NCBI GenBank assembly: GCA_001796965.1
Contig: MGOA01000116.1
Location: 1-5,734 of the forward strand
Direction of reading: 5' to 3'
DNA: 5,734 bases
Source of the DNA: Chloroflexi bacterium RBG_16_64_43
GTDB lineage: Bacteria; Chloroflexota; Anaerolineae; Anaerolineales; RBG-16-64-43
Below, one piece after another: positions 5,194 to 5,734 of this stretch (positions are counted from its first letter, which is position 1; every line of letters starts with the position of its first letter). The position numbers were made by a program, and so were the translations under genes. A model generated the notes under the pieces. The model saw only the letters and a list, made by a program, of their open reading frames with translations. It did no database searches and had not been told where the DNA came from.

Positions 5194-5734
5194 ATGCGGC
5201 ACATCCTCGAGAATTCCCAGGTCCATTTCGCGATCGAGTCCTCCGAAGGACGGTGGAGCCTGGCCTTGCGGCAGGCGGCCGCACCCCTTATTGACAGCGC
5301 GGAGTGGGGTGCCGCATTCACATTGCACGGACGGCGCCGATATGCGCACGCAGGCCGGCCCACGGCCCAGGTCGAGGCTGTGCGGACGCCGGGACCGGCG
5401 GGCGAAACGCTTGACGGGCTGCGGGTCGAGGCTGCGCTGGATCAAACGGGAGTCGCATTGCGCGGCGAGTTCGCGCTCCACGGCGACCACCCGGCGTGCC
5501 TGATCCGCCTAACGCTGATCAACAACTCCCCGCGCACGATCCGCTGTGACCGCTTCATCATTGGGCGCGTCGGCCCGGCAGCCATGATGCCCGCGAAGGG
5601 ACTGCGTCTCTTCGACGTCTTCCGTGCCCCCCCTCGGGCGGTGGCCGCGGGGGCCGTGCGGCTCGACCCCGACCCGTGCGAGATGCGCTGCTATGTCAAT
5701 GGATGGCAGAGTTGGAGCTTTGCTGGCGCGCTCG
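5194..5734 (+). CDS. GH36-type glycoside hydrolase (alpha-galactosidase-like), N-terminal part, cut by window edge
   Basis: An open frame from ATG 5194 continues without a stop to the window end, giving 180 residues (MRHILENSQVHFAIES...). The region seen matches an N-terminal beta-sandwich of the kind that precedes the barrel in GH36 enzymes. The most telling motif is NGWQSWSFAG at 169-178, resembling the conserved Gly-Trp/Tyr-x-Ser-Trp stretch of GH36 alpha-galactosidases and related proteins. GH36 members cleave alpha-galactosides such as melibiose and raffinose, or transfer galactose. The catalytic aspartates lie beyond the window, so activity cannot be judged. There is no signal peptide, so a cytoplasmic enzyme is likely. 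GGAG (5180-5183) lies 10 bases upstream, a little far, and no other start is available in frame upstream. It is transcribed away from phnD and has no evident functional tie to phosphonate uptake. Confidence 0.75.
   Translation, partial: MRHILENSQVHFAIESSEGRWSLALRQAAAPLIDSAEWGAAFTLHGRRRYAHAGRPTAQVEAVRTPGPAGETLDGLRVEAALDQTGVALRGEFALHGDHPACLIRLTLINNSPRTIRCDRFIIGRVGPAAMMPAKGLRLFDVFRAPPRAVAAGAVRLDPDPCEMRCYVNGWQSWSFAGAL

Noticed and set aside
5170..5490. Minus-strand open frames of 82-106 residues in the right part of the window
   Set aside because: They are shadows of the GH36-type gene, with no ribosome site or recognisable motif.

Overview
The window is GC-rich, gene-dense bacterial DNA carrying one transport operon and parts of two flanking genes. 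The likely source is a Chloroflexota bacterium, perhaps Anaerolineae-like. This rests mainly on the solute-binding lipoprotein, which has a lipobox followed by a long Thr/Pro/Ala/Val linker typical of that phylum. The assignment is an inference; no rRNA or other taxonomic marker is present.

Layout, read along the minus strand from right to left: a phosphonate-type ABC importer operon, phnD (binding protein, 3966-4970), phnC (ATPase, 3118-3939 or from 3891), phnE1 (permease, 1733-3121) and phnE2 (permease, 583-1731). The genes are packed tightly: a 4-base ATGA overlap joins phnC to phnE1, and one base separates phnE1 from phnE2. A gap with a perfect 14-bp hairpin separates phnD from phnC. After 98 bases an HNH endonuclease gene follows on the same strand and runs off the left edge; it appears to have its own extended -10 promoter. 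On the plus strand, diverging from phnD, a GH36-type (alpha-galactosidase-like) gene starts at 5194 and runs off the right edge.

PhnD should capture a phosphorus oxyanion (phosphonate, phosphite or similar) at the outer face of the membrane, a PhnE1/PhnE2 pair should form the channel, and PhnC should power import. No C-P lyase, phosphonatase or phosphite dehydrogenase gene lies in the window, so the substrate is open.

The most notable points are these. Both permeases carry an inserted extracytoplasmic beta-rich domain of roughly 120-135 residues with a conserved cysteine pair, absent from ordinary PhnE. PhnE1 also has an N-terminal membrane domain with a PGLGQ motif. The phnD/GH36 intergenic region holds two good promoters that share one palindromic -35 hexamer. 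The phnD leader contains an orphan, near-perfect complement of the 16S rRNA 3' end. The only ATG available to phnC lies in the 3-base loop of the hairpin.
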